This document shows positions 8,896-18,531 of a stretch of DNA of 64,000 nt, piece after piece. Source of the stretch: Streptomyces sp. NBC_01306 (GTDB lineage Bacteria > Actinomycetota > Actinomycetes > Streptomycetales > Streptomycetaceae); the NCBI RefSeq assembly GCF_026340465.1, contig NZ_JAPEPC010000001.1, positions 5,089,001 to 5,153,000 on the forward strand, written 5' to 3'. How positions within the stretch are numbered: the stretch's first letter is position 1; the number at the start of each line of letters is the position of its first letter. The notes beneath the pieces are model-generated. The model searched no databases and was not told the DNA's origin. It saw only the letters and a program-made list of their open reading frames with translations. The position numbers and the translations under genes were made by a program.

Positions 8896-10290
8896 GTGAA
8901 GAGCGCCGTGGAGACCCTGAACCCGACTCGGGTTCGGCTCAGCATCGAGGTGCCCTTCGAGGAGCTCAAGGACAGCCTCGACGCGGCGTACAAGAAGATC
9001 AACGAGCAGGTCACGGTGAAGGGCTTCCGTAAGGGCAAGATCCCGAACCGCGTGATCGACCAGCGCTTCGGCCGCGGTGCGGTGCTGGAGGAGGCCGTCA
9101 ACGACGCCCTCCCGAAGTTCTACACCGAGGCCGTCAACGAGGGTGAGCTGAATGTCCTCGGCCAGCCCGAGGTCGACATCACGGAGCTCAAGGACGGCGA
9201 GCTGCTCTCCTTCACCGCCGAGGTCGACGTCCGGCCCGAGATCGAGATCCCGGACTACTCCGGCATCGAGGTCGAGGTCGACGCGGTCGACGTCAGCGAC
9301 GAGGACGTCGACAAGGCCGTCGAGGAGCTGCGTGGCCGCTTCGCGTCCACCAACCCCGTCGAGCGCGCCGCCGCCGAGGGTGACGTCGTCACCATCGACC
9401 TGGAGGCCAAGGTCGACGGCGAGGTCCTGGAGGACGGCGTGGCCGAGGGTGTCTCGTACACCATCGGCTCCGGTGAGCTGCTCGACGGGATCGACGAGGC
9501 CGTGACCGGTCTGGAGGCCGGTGGCGAGGCCACCTTCACCTCCGAGCTCAAGGGCGGCTCCGCCGAGGGCAAGCCCGCCGAGGTCACCGTCAAGGTCACC
9601 GCGGTCGCCGCTCGTGAACTTCCCGGCCTGGACGACGACTTCGCGCAGCTGGCGAGCGAGTTCGACACGCTGGACGAGCTCAAGGCCGACAGCCGCAAGC
9701 GCCTCGAAAGCACCAAGCAGTACGAGCAGGCCACCCAGGCCCAGGAGCGCGTCCTCGACGAGCTGCTGAGGCTGGCGGAGGTCCCGATCCCCGAGAAGCT
9801 TCTTGAGGACGAGATCAACACCCGCAAGCACAACCTGGAGCACCACCAGCTCGGCCAGATGGGCCTCGACCTCGCCAAGTACCTGGAGATCCAGGGCAAG
9901 ACCGAGGAAGAGTTCACGGCCGAGACCAAGGAGCAGGCCGAGAAGGGCATCAAGACCCAGTTCATTCTCGACGAGCTGGTCAACAAGGAGAAGCTGAACG
10001 TCAACCAGGAGGAGCTCACCGAGCACCTCATGCGGCGCGCCCAGTCCTCCGGCATGAGCCCCGACCAGTTCGCCCAGGCGGTCGTCGAGGGTGGCCAGGT
10101 CCCGATGCTCGTCGGCGAGGTGGCCCGCGGAAAGGCCCTCGCGGTCGTCGTCGAGGCCGTCAAGGTCAAGGACACCAACGGTGAGGTCGTCGACCTGAGC
10201 GACGACGAGGACGAGGCCGCCGAGGACGCAGCGGTCACCGAGACCGCCGAGGCGTCCGCGGACGAGACCGAGGCCAAGCCGGAGGCCTGA
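8896..10290 (+). CDS. tig: Trigger factor
   Basis: Ribosome-bound chaperone and peptidyl-prolyl isomerase acting on nascent chains in the cytosol. The 464-aa protein has an N-terminal ribosome-binding domain with the signature GFRKGKIPNRVID (residues 45-57), a central FKBP-like domain (GDVVTIDLEAKVDG ... YTIGSGELLDG, about 160-240) and a helical C-terminal chaperone domain ending in an acidic tail rich in Asp, Glu and Ala. The GTG at 8896 has AAGGAG 8 nt upstream; longer readings run back through tRNA-Pro and are rejected. TACTAT at 8819-8824 is a possible -10. It ends at a strong hairpin before clpP1. Confidence 0.95.
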   Translation: MKSAVETLNPTRVRLSIEVPFEELKDSLDAAYKKINEQVTVKGFRKGKIPNRVIDQRFGRGAVLEEAVNDALPKFYTEAVNEGELNVLGQPEVDITELKDGELLSFTAEVDVRPEIEIPDYSGIEVEVDAVDVSDEDVDKAVEELRGRFASTNPVERAAAEGDVVTIDLEAKVDGEVLEDGVAEGVSYTIGSGELLDGIDEAVTGLEAGGEATFTSELKGGSAEGKPAEVTVKVTAVAARELPGLDDDFAQLASEFDTLDELKADSRKRLESTKQYEQATQAQERVLDELLRLAEVPIPEKLLEDEINTRKHNLEHHQLGQMGLDLAKYLEIQGKTEEEFTAETKEQAEKGIKTQFILDELVNKEKLNVNQEELTEHLMRRAQSSGMSPDQFAQAVVEGGQVPMLVGEVARGKALAVVVEAVKVKDTNGEVVDLSDDEDEAAEDAAVTETAEASADETEAKPEA

Positions 10291-10350
10291 GCCTCCACCG
10301 GTCTCGGCCGGGCCGGTCTCCGATCCGGCCGGTTCTGATCTCGATCAAAG

Positions 10351-10387
10351 CGAAGGGTCCGGGCGTGCCGCACGTCCGGACCCTTCG
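10351..10387 (+). terminator. tig terminator
   Basis: A 17-bp stem (10351-10367 with 10371-10387) has one G-U pair and a CCG loop. It separates tig from the clpP operon. Confidence 0.85.
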
Positions 10388-10414
10388 TCGTACGCACGCG
10401 CCGGGCCTACCTTG

Positions 10415-10428
10415 CGCTCCCAGCGAAC
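10415..10428 (+). promoter_or_regulatory. Putative ClgR operator upstream of clpP1
   Basis: The palindrome CGCTCCCAGCGAAC (CGCT-N3-AGCG core; reverse strand GTTCGCTGGGAGCG) resembles the ClgR box described upstream of actinobacterial clp genes. It lies about 145 bp before the clpP1 start. ClgR control here is inferred from motif and position. Confidence 0.5.
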
Positions 10429-10572
10429 AGTTCGGGAAGCGGGATGGCGTTGTCCTACCTGCGCGTTAGGGTCCATGAAGAGGAGAGCCCGGGAGTAGGA
10501 AACCACCCCCGGACTCCTGCTGTACGAAGACGCTGAGACGGCCGGAGCCGTCAGAGACGAGCAGGTGGATAC

Positions 10573-11190
10573 GTGACGAATCTGATGCCTTACGCCGCCG
10601 GCGAGCCCAACATCGGTGGCGGCCTCGGCGACCAGGTCTACAACCGACTGCTCGGTGAGCGGATCATCTTCCTCGGCCAGCAGGTCGACGACGAGATCGC
10701 CAACAAGATCACCGCGCAGCTGCTCCTCCTTGCCGCCGATCCGGAAAAGGACATCTTCCTTTACATCAACAGCCCCGGCGGCTCGGTGACGGCAGGCATG
10801 GCGGTCTACGACACCATGCAGTACATCCCGAACGACGTGGTCACCATCGGTATGGGCCTCGCGGCCTCGATGGGCCAGTTCCTGCTGACCGGCGGCACGG
10901 CCGGCAAGCGCTTCGCGCTCCCCAACACCGACATCCTGATGCACCAGGGCTCGGCCGGTCTCGGCGGCACCGCATCGGACATCAAGATCCAGGCCCAGCA
11001 GCTGCTCCGTACGAAGAAGCGCATGGCCGAGATCACCGCCCGGCACTCCGGCCAGACCGTCGACGCGATCATCCGCGACGGTGACCGCGACCGCTGGTAC
11101 ACGGCGGATGAGGCCAAGGAGTACGGCCTCATCGACGAGATCATCTCCTCCGCCTCGGGCGTTCCGGGCGGCGGCGGCACCGGGGCCTGA
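10573..11190 (+). CDS. clpP1: ClpP1, ATP-dependent Clp protease proteolytic subunit
   Basis: Serine peptidase subunit that forms the ClpP core and works with ClpX or ClpC. 205 aa. Active-site Ser lies in MGLAASMGQFLL, His in ILMHQG and Asp downstream in the C-terminal region. The oligomer and axial-pore segments follow the family (RIIFLGQQVDDEIAN, YINSPGGSVTAGMA). The GTG start has AGGTGG about 5 nt upstream. clpP2 follows after 67 bp and clpX further on, so this is the main housekeeping clpP operon. A ClgR-like box lies upstream. Confidence 0.95.
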   Translation: MTNLMPYAAGEPNIGGGLGDQVYNRLLGERIIFLGQQVDDEIANKITAQLLLLAADPEKDIFLYINSPGGSVTAGMAVYDTMQYIPNDVVTIGMGLAASMGQFLLTGGTAGKRFALPNTDILMHQGSAGLGGTASDIKIQAQQLLRTKKRMAEITARHSGQTVDAIIRDGDRDRWYTADEAKEYGLIDEIISSASGVPGGGGTGA

Positions 11191-11257
11191 CGCCCCGCAT
11201 CCCTGCCTCCGACCCCCGACCGACCACTTGAACGCCACCAGGATGGTGAACACCAGC

Positions 11258-11926
11258 ATGAACGACTACTCCGCCTCCGCCAGCGGCCTCTACACCGGCC
11301 CGCAGGTCGACAACCGCTACATCGTTCCGCGCTTCGTCGAGCGCACCTCGCAGGGCGTGCGCGAGTACGACCCGTACGCGAAGCTCTTCGAGGAGCGCGT
11401 GATCTTCCTCGGTGTGCAGATCGACGACGCCTCCGCCAACGACGTCATGGCGCAGCTGCTCTGCCTGGAGTCGATGGACCCGGACCGGGACATCTCCATC
11501 TACATCAACAGCCCCGGTGGCTCGTTCACCGCGCTGACCGCGATCTACGACACCATGCAGTTCGTGAAGCCGGACATCCAGACGGTCTGCATGGGCCAGG
11601 CGGCCTCCGCCGCCGCGGTCCTGCTGGCGGCCGGCACCCCCGGAAAGCGCATGGCGCTCCCGAACGCCCGTGTGCTGATCCACCAGCCGTCCTCGCAGAC
11701 CGGCCGTGAGCAGCTCTCCGACCTGGAGATCGCGGCCAACGAAATCCTGCGTATGCGGACCCAGTTGGAAGACCTGCTGGCCAAGCACTCGACGACGCCG
11801 GTGGAGAAGATCCGCGACGACATCGAGCGCGACAAGATCCTCACGGCCGAGGACGCCCTCGCCTACGGCCTGGTCGACCAGATCGTTTCGACCCGTAAGG
11901 GCTCCGTGGGAATGATGACCACCTGA
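11258..11926 (+). CDS. clpP2: ClpP2, ATP-dependent Clp protease proteolytic subunit
   Basis: Second ClpP subunit; in actinobacteria ClpP1 and ClpP2 act together. From the ATG at 11258 it has 222 aa, starting MNDYSASASGLY; GGTG lies 9 nt upstream, while the in-frame ATG at 11243 has no well-placed SD. Ser lies in MGQAASAAAVLL and His in RVLIHQP. YINSPGGSFTALTA matches the equivalent ClpP1 segment, so the pair arose by duplication. It is probably co-transcribed with clpP1; a hairpin separates it from clpX. Confidence 0.94.
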   Translation: MNDYSASASGLYTGPQVDNRYIVPRFVERTSQGVREYDPYAKLFEERVIFLGVQIDDASANDVMAQLLCLESMDPDRDISIYINSPGGSFTALTAIYDTMQFVKPDIQTVCMGQAASAAAVLLAAGTPGKRMALPNARVLIHQPSSQTGREQLSDLEIAANEILRMRTQLEDLLAKHSTTPVEKIRDDIERDKILTAEDALAYGLVDQIVSTRKGSVGMMTT

Positions 11927-11949
11927 TGGCCATTTGATTTACCTTCCGT

Positions 11950-11990
11950 CCCCTGGCACGGTGCACGTCAAAGTGAACCGTGCCAAGGGG
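11950..11990 (+). terminator. Hairpin between clpP2 and clpX
   Basis: The GGCACGGT/ACCGTGCC stem is extended by CCCC/GGGG with one bulge and has a 14-nt loop. It could terminate or attenuate readthrough into clpX. There is no U-tract. Confidence 0.55.
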
Positions 11991-12082
11991 GGCCCGAACG
12001 AGGGGCCCGGCAAGGTACCGTCGAATATGAGGCACCAGGAGACGCTGAACGTGGCGCCTCCCAGGCGAAGGGGAAGCACCTC

Positions 12083-13375
<1,293 letters not shown>

Positions 13376-13432
13376 CCGCGGCTGTGTTGAGTGCGTACGC
13401 GATGAGCGCGCAGATGAGCTGAGTGCGCACGG

Positions 13433-13479
13433 CGAAGGGGCGCCGGCCGGTCCATACGGACCCGGCCGGCGCCCCTTCG
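13433..13479. terminator. Strong bidirectional terminator after clpX
   Basis: An 18-bp perfect stem (13433-13450 with 13462-13479) extends inward by TCC/GGA. It lies between convergent clpX and the Gln/Pro-rich protein gene. Confidence 0.88.
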
Positions 13480-13495
13480 GTCTGAGCGCGAGCGG

Positions 13496-14533
13496 CTACT
13501 GCTTGACGCGGGACGTGTTGTACACCTTGGCCGTGAGGGCCGCGGCGTCGTCCAGCGAGAGCGACTGGTGGGTCATGATCAGCGACACATCGGTGTTCTG
13601 CACGATCCCGAGGGTGCTGTAGTCCGCCCAGACGCAGATGGGCAGTACGAAGGTCTTCGGCACCTGCGATGTGGGATCACTGCTGTCGCCTGTGCTGCTG
13701 GCGGTGTTCGTGACCTTGGCGTTCTGACACTTCATGAGAGCGCCGCTGAAGCCGGCCGGTGTGACCGTCTTGGGGCTGTCCTGGAGCTCGACCTTGAGGC
13801 CGCCGGACGCGGTCTTGGCGATGTTGGCCTTGGAGAGCGCGAACGCCCCGTCCAGGGCCTGCTCCGGGTCGTCGATCGTGCCCCAGAGACCGGAGAGGTT
13901 GAGGTCCTTCTCGGTCAGGTTCGAACCGGTCTTGTAGGCGGCGCCCATCTTCGAGGGGTTCTTGATGCCCAGGGCCTCGGCCTTCTCCTTGCCGCCCGCG
14001 GCCCACGCCGACTGGTCGGCGCCCTGCTGCTTCTGGTACTCGTCGATCGAAGCGGGGGCCACGAGCTTGTACCCCTTGGTGGCGGCCGAGACATCGCTGT
14101 TGCCGCCGCCCTGCGAGGTCAGCAGATAGACCCCGCCGCCGATCACCGCGACCGCCACGATCACCGCGCCGACGATCAGGCCCGTCTTCTTCTTCGGGGC
14201 CTGCGGGGGCGGCGGCACCTGGCCGTACGCGGGCTGCTGTCCGTACGGCGGCTGCTGGGGCTGCTGGCTGTACGGGTTCGGCTGGCCCGGCTGCTGCTGC
14301 GGGTATCCGTACCCCTGCGGCGGGACACCCTGCGGCGGGACGCCCTGCGGGGGCTGCTGCGGGTAGCCGTAGCCGGGCTGCGGCTGGCCGGCGGGCTGGC
14401 CGTACGGGTTGCCGGGCTGCTGCTGGGGCTGCTGCGGCTGTCCGTACGGTCCGGGCTGCTGAGGCGGCTGCTGTCCGTACGGACCTGGCTGCTGAGGCTG
14501 TTGTCCGTACGGTCCCGGCTGGTTGTAGCTCAT
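13496..14533 (-). CDS. Membrane-anchored protein with Pro/Gln/Gly/Tyr-rich N-terminus
   Basis: 345 aa of unknown function. The first 110 residues are low-complexity repeats of the type PGPYGQQPQQ. One transmembrane segment follows a KKK stop (residues about 116-138, LIVGAVIVAVAVIGGGVYLL). An extracytoplasmic domain of about 200 residues follows and contains two Cys (MKCQNA and LPICVW), perhaps a disulfide. Such P/Q-rich cytoplasmic tails followed by one helix and an external domain are common in streptomycete surface proteins. A GGGGA SD lies about 9 nt before the ATG. It is divergent from valS. No partner can be named. Confidence 0.75.
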   Translation of the reverse strand: MSYNQPGPYGQQPQQPGPYGQQPPQQPGPYGQPQQPQQQPGNPYGQPAGQPQPGYGYPQQPPQGVPPQGVPPQGYGYPQQQPGQPNPYSQQPQQPPYGQQPAYGQVPPPPQAPKKKTGLIVGAVIVAVAVIGGGVYLLTSQGGGNSDVSAATKGYKLVAPASIDEYQKQQGADQSAWAAGGKEKAEALGIKNPSKMGAAYKTGSNLTEKDLNLSGLWGTIDDPEQALDGAFALSKANIAKTASGGLKVELQDSPKTVTPAGFSGALMKCQNAKVTNTASSTGDSSDPTSQVPKTFVLPICVWADYSTLGIVQNTDVSLIMTHQSLSLDDAAALTAKVYNTSRVKQ

Positions 14534-14659
14534 GGACTGTGGTCCCCCTCTGGATTCTTACGTGATGCGAACATCCTGACGGACGCCTGTACGCGTGGGG
14601 GAGACGGGGGCCACAGTCTCACCAAAGATTCCCGTTTCAGTACGGGACCGTGACGCCCT

Positions 14660-14665
14660 TAAACT
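14660..14665 (+). promoter_or_regulatory. Putative -10 (TAAACT), leaderless valS
   Basis: The hexamer ends 6 nt before the valS GTG. No SD and no T-box-like leader is present. Confidence 0.5.
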
Positions 14666-14671
14666 GAACCC

Positions 14672-17293
14672 GTGACCGAGAACTCATCGCAGACTCCAGC
14701 GCCCATCACCGAACTGCCGACCCAGTACGCGCCGGCCGAGGTAGAGGGGAAGCTGTACGAGCGCTGGGTGGAGCGCGGTTACTTCGAGGCCGACGCCAAG
14801 AGCGACAAGCCCCCGTTCACCATCGTCATCCCGCCGCCGAACGTCACGGGCGCCCTGCACCTGGGCCATGCCTTCCAGCACACGCTGATGGACGCCCTCA
14901 CCCGCCGCAAGCGCATGCAGGGCTATGAGGCCCTGTGGCTGCCCGGTATGGACCACGCCGGTATCGCCACCCAGAACAAGGTCGAGCAGCAGCTCGCCGA
15001 GGAGGGCAAGTCCCGCCAGGACCTGGGGCGCGAGGAGTTCACCGCGCGCGTCTGGCAGTGGAAGGAGCAGTACGGCGGCAAGATCCTCGGGCAGATGCGC
15101 CGCCTCGGGGACGGGGTCGACTGGTCCCGTGAGCGGTTCACCATGGACGAGGGGCTGTCCCAGGCCGTCCAGACCATCTTCAAGAAGCTCTACGACGACG
15201 AGCTGATCTACCGCGCCGAGCGCATCATCAACTGGTGCCCGCGCTGTCTCACCGCGATCTCCGACATCGAGGTCGACTACCAGGACGACGACGGCGAGCT
15301 CGTCTCGCTCAAGTACGGCGAGGGCGACGAGACCCTGGTCGTCGCGACCACCCGGGTCGAGACGATGCTCGGTGACACCGGGATCGCCGTCCACCCCGAC
15401 GACGCCCGGTACGCGCACCTCATCGGCAAGCGGATCAAGCTGCCGCTGACCGACCGGACCATCCCGGTCGTCGCGGACACGCACGTCGACCCGGAGTTCG
15501 GCACCGGCGCCGTCAAGGTGACGCCCGCCCATGACCCGAACGACTTCGCCATCGGCCAGCGGCACGGCCTGGAGTCCATGACGATCATGGACGAGCGCGG
15601 AGTCATCACGGTCCCCGGCCCGTTCCACGGGCTCGACCGGTTCGAGGCGCGCTCCACGATCGTCGAGGCCATGCGGGAGCAGGGCCGTGTCGTCGCCGAG
15701 AAGCGCCCGTACACGCACTCCGTCGGCCACTGCTCGCGCTGCAAGACGACCGTCGAGCCCCGGCTCTCCCTCCAGTGGTGGGTCAAGGTCGAGACGCTCG
15801 CCAAGGACGCGGGCGACGCGGTCCGCGACGGCCGCGTCACGATCCACCCGAAGGAGATGGAGAAGCGCTACTTCGACTGGGTCGACAACCTCAACGACTG
15901 GTGCATCTCACGCCAGTTGTGGTGGGGCCACCGGATCCCCGTCTGGTACGGCCCGGAGGGTGAGGTCGTCTGCGTCGGACCGGACGACGAAGTGCCCACC
16001 GGTGAGGGCTGGCGTCAGGACGAGGACGTCCTCGACACCTGGTTCTCCTCCGGCCTGTGGCCGTTCTCCACGCTCGGCTGGCCGGAGCGGACCCCGGACC
16101 TGGAGAAGTTCTACCCGACCGACGTCCTGGTCACCGGCCACGACATCATCTTCTTCTGGGTCGCCCGGATGATGATGTTCGGTCTCTACGCGATGGACGG
16201 CGTCGCACCGTTCCACACGATCGCGCTGACCGGTCTCGTCCGTGACGAGAACGGCAAGAAGATGTCCAAGTCCTTCGGCAACGTGGTCGACCCGCTGGAG
16301 TGGATGGACGAGTACGGCTCCGACGCCGTCCGCTTCACCCTCGCCAACGGCGCCAACCCCGGTGCGGACGTGCCGATCGGCGAGGACTGGGTCAAGGCGT
16401 CGCGGAACTTCGCCAACAAGATCTGGAACGCGACCCGCTTCGCGCTGATGAACGGCGCCACCGTGGAGGGCGAACTGCCGCCCGCCGAGAAGCAGTCGGC
16501 CAACGACCGGTGGATCCTGTCGCGGCTGAACGCGGTCGTCGCCGAGGCGGACGCGTACTACGACGACTACCAGTTCGCCAAACTCGCCGACACCCTCTAC
16601 CACTTCGCGTGGGACGAGGTCTTCGACTGGTACGTCGAGCTGTCGAAGACGACGTTCTTCGCGGGCGGTGATCCCGCCAAGGTCTCGGCGCGGGTCCTCG
16701 GTGAGGTCCTCGACGTGATGCTGCGACTGCTCCACCCGATCGTCCCGTTCGTCACCGAGACGCTGTGGACCACGCTCACCGGCAAGGAGTCGGTCGTCGT
16801 GGCCGACTGGCCGAAGGACTCCGGCTTCCGGGACAGCGCGGCCGAGCAGGAGATCCTGCTGGTCCAGCAGGTCATCACCGAGGTCCGCCGCTTCCGCTCC
16901 GACCAGGGGCTGCAGCCGGGCCAGAAGGTCCCGGCCCAGCTCGACCTGACGGGCACGGCGCTGGCGCCCCACGAGGCGTCCATCCGGCAGGTGCTGCGGC
17001 TCCAGCCGGCGGGGGAGGGCTTCCAGGCCACCGCATCGCTGCCGGTCGCGGGTGCCAAGGTCGCACTGGACCTGTCGGGGACCATCGACGTGGCGGCCGA
17101 GCGCAAGCGGCTGACCAAGGACCTCGGCGCCGCCGAGAAGGAGAAGGCGCAGGCGCTCGGGAAGCTCGGCAACGAGGCGTTCCTGGCGAAGGCACCGGAC
17201 AACGTGGTCGACAAGATCCGCACGCGCCTCGCCAAGGCCGAGGCGGACATGGAGCGGATCCAGGCCCAGCTGGACGGGCTGCCGCAGGCGTAG
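14672..17293 (+). CDS. valS: Valyl-tRNA synthetase
   Basis: Class Ia aminoacyl-tRNA synthetase that charges tRNA-Val and edits misactivated Thr. 873 aa. The HIGH signature is PPPNVTGALHLGHAF (residues about 51-65); the CP1 editing domain includes TTRVETMLGDTGIAVHP; the KMSKS loop is KKMSKSFGN (about 529-537). The C-terminal coiled-coil arm (RKRLTKDLGAAEKEKAQALGK region) is intact. The GTG at 14672 is supported by the family N-terminus and the leaderless -10. It is followed directly by a strong terminator. Confidence 0.96.
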   Translation: MTENSSQTPAPITELPTQYAPAEVEGKLYERWVERGYFEADAKSDKPPFTIVIPPPNVTGALHLGHAFQHTLMDALTRRKRMQGYEALWLPGMDHAGIATQNKVEQQLAEEGKSRQDLGREEFTARVWQWKEQYGGKILGQMRRLGDGVDWSRERFTMDEGLSQAVQTIFKKLYDDELIYRAERIINWCPRCLTAISDIEVDYQDDDGELVSLKYGEGDETLVVATTRVETMLGDTGIAVHPDDARYAHLIGKRIKLPLTDRTIPVVADTHVDPEFGTGAVKVTPAHDPNDFAIGQRHGLESMTIMDERGVITVPGPFHGLDRFEARSTIVEAMREQGRVVAEKRPYTHSVGHCSRCKTTVEPRLSLQWWVKVETLAKDAGDAVRDGRVTIHPKEMEKRYFDWVDNLNDWCISRQLWWGHRIPVWYGPEGEVVCVGPDDEVPTGEGWRQDEDVLDTWFSSGLWPFSTLGWPERTPDLEKFYPTDVLVTGHDIIFFWVARMMMFGLYAMDGVAPFHTIALTGLVRDENGKKMSKSFGNVVDPLEWMDEYGSDAVRFTLANGANPGADVPIGEDWVKASRNFANKIWNATRFALMNGATVEGELPPAEKQSANDRWILSRLNAVVAEADAYYDDYQFAKLADTLYHFAWDEVFDWYVELSKTTFFAGGDPAKVSARVLGEVLDVMLRLLHPIVPFVTETLWTTLTGKESVVVADWPKDSGFRDSAAEQEILLVQQVITEVRRFRSDQGLQPGQKVPAQLDLTGTALAPHEASIRQVLRLQPAGEGFQATASLPVAGAKVALDLSGTIDVAAERKRLTKDLGAAEKEKAQALGKLGNEAFLAKAPDNVVDKIRTRLAKAEADMERIQAQLDGLPQA

Positions 17294-17311
17294 CCCTGGC
17301 GTGTACCCGTA

Positions 17312-17348
17312 CGAGGAAGACCCCCGGTTCCGCCGGGGGTCTTCGTCG
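17312..17348 (+). terminator. valS terminator
   Basis: A 16-bp stem with one mismatch (17312-17327 with 17333-17348) and a TTCCG loop. It also lies 3' of the convergent mreB-like gene. Confidence 0.85.
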
Positions 17349-17382
17349 TACAGCCTTCGTCGTACAGCCTTCGTCGTACACG
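17341..17382. repeat. Three 14-bp tandem units
   Basis: Units CTTCGTCGTACAGC at 17341, 17355 and 17369 (the last ends in ACACG). The first unit is part of the right arm of the valS terminator, so the array seems to have arisen by duplication of that arm. Confidence 0.85.
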
Positions 17383-17396
17383 CGGGACGAGAGGCG

Positions 17397-18410
17397 TCAC
17401 GTGGCGGGCGTCAGCACCTTGGTGCTCACCGAGTCGAACTCCTCGACGCACTTGCCCGTCCCCAGCGCCACGCACTCCAGCGGCGTCCCGGCCACGGTCA
17501 CGGCGATGCCGGTGGCCGACGCGATCCGCTGATCCAGACCCGGCAGCAGCGAGCCGCCGCCCGTCAGGACGATCCCGTGCTTCATCACGTCGGCCGCCAG
17601 CTCGGGCGGGCACTCGGCCAGGGTCGACTGCACCGTGGCGACGATCGCCTCGATCGGCTCGTGCATCGCCTCGCGGATCTCGGCCGCGGTGAGGATGAGC
17701 GCGGTCGGCACCCCGTTGATCTTCTCGCGCCCCCGGACCGTGCAGGTCCGGCTCTCCAGCGCCTGGTCGTCCGGGACCGGCCAGGCCGAGCCGATCTCCA
17801 GCTTGACCTCCTCGGCGGTCCGCTCGCCGATCAGCAGGCTGCGCTCCTCGCGGATGTGCTCGGTGATCGCCGTGTTCATCCGGTCGCCCGCGAGCCGCAG
17901 CGACCGCGAGGTGACGATGCCGCCCATGGAGATCACGGCGACCTCGGTCGTACCGCCGCCGATGTCGACGACCATGGAGCCGCGCGGTTCGTCGACCGGC
18001 AGCCCGGCGCCCATCGCCGCCGCCATCGACTCGTCGAGCAGATGGACGGTGCGGCCGCCCGCCTCCTGTGCGGCCTGCACGATCGCCCGCAGCTCCACCG
18101 GGGTCACCCCGGTCGGCATGCAGACCACCATCCGGGTGCGCGTCCGCCTGCCTTTGAGGGCCTTGCGCACGAAGTACCTGATCATTTCTCTGGCGGCCTC
18201 GTAGTCGCCGATCACGCCCTCCCGCATCGGGCGGAGCGCCGAGACCGAGTCCGGGGTGCGTCCGAGGCTCTCGCGCGCCTCGTCACCGATGGCCGGGGCT
18301 CCGCGGCCGCCGTCGCGCACTGCCACCACGGAGGGTTCGTTGAGCACGATGCCCTTGCCGCGGACGTAGAGGAGCGTGTTCGCCGTACCGAGATCAATAC
18401 CTATGTCCAT
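17397..18410 (-). CDS. MreB-family actin-like protein (second MreB)
   Basis: Actin-like ATPase, 337 aa, full length for MreB and co-linear with mreB at 21196. The phosphate-1 motif is GIDLGTANTLLYV, the phosphate-2 motif VVDIGGGTTEVAVIS and the adenosine motif ILTAAEIREAM/VLTGGGSLLPG. It is clearly diverged from the mreB product and lacks the N-terminal SFIGRD membrane patch, starting directly at MDIGIDLGT. No SD is seen before the ATG at 18410; longer upstream readings lack family support. It is alone on the minus strand between valS and folC. It resembles canonical MreB more than the Mbl type of S. coelicolor as I remember it. Its role in sporulation or elongation is inferred. Confidence 0.87.
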   Translation of the reverse strand: MDIGIDLGTANTLLYVRGKGIVLNEPSVVAVRDGGRGAPAIGDEARESLGRTPDSVSALRPMREGVIGDYEAAREMIRYFVRKALKGRRTRTRMVVCMPTGVTPVELRAIVQAAQEAGGRTVHLLDESMAAAMGAGLPVDEPRGSMVVDIGGGTTEVAVISMGGIVTSRSLRLAGDRMNTAITEHIREERSLLIGERTAEEVKLEIGSAWPVPDDQALESRTCTVRGREKINGVPTALILTAAEIREAMHEPIEAIVATVQSTLAECPPELAADVMKHGIVLTGGGSLLPGLDQRIASATGIAVTVAGTPLECVALGTGKCVEEFDSVSTKVLTPAT

Positions 18411-18519
18411 ATTTGGTAAGTCTGGCCTGACAAGGGGGTGTTCCGCGCGCCGGAGTGCTCCGAACCGGGGGTCCTGGCCCGGACGGGACGGGCGAGGTCC
18501 GGGCGCGCCGGGACCTCCG

Positions 18520-18525
18520 TAGACT
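18520..18525 (+). promoter_or_regulatory. Putative -10 (TAGACT), leaderless folC
   Basis: TAGACT ends 6 nt before the folC GTG; there is no SD. Confidence 0.5.
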
Positions 18526-18531
18526 GGTCCT

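Noticed and set aside
14534..14671. T-box riboswitch upstream of valS
   Set aside because: The 138-bp gap lacks T-box and specifier-stem features, and the -10 position suggests a leaderless mRNA.
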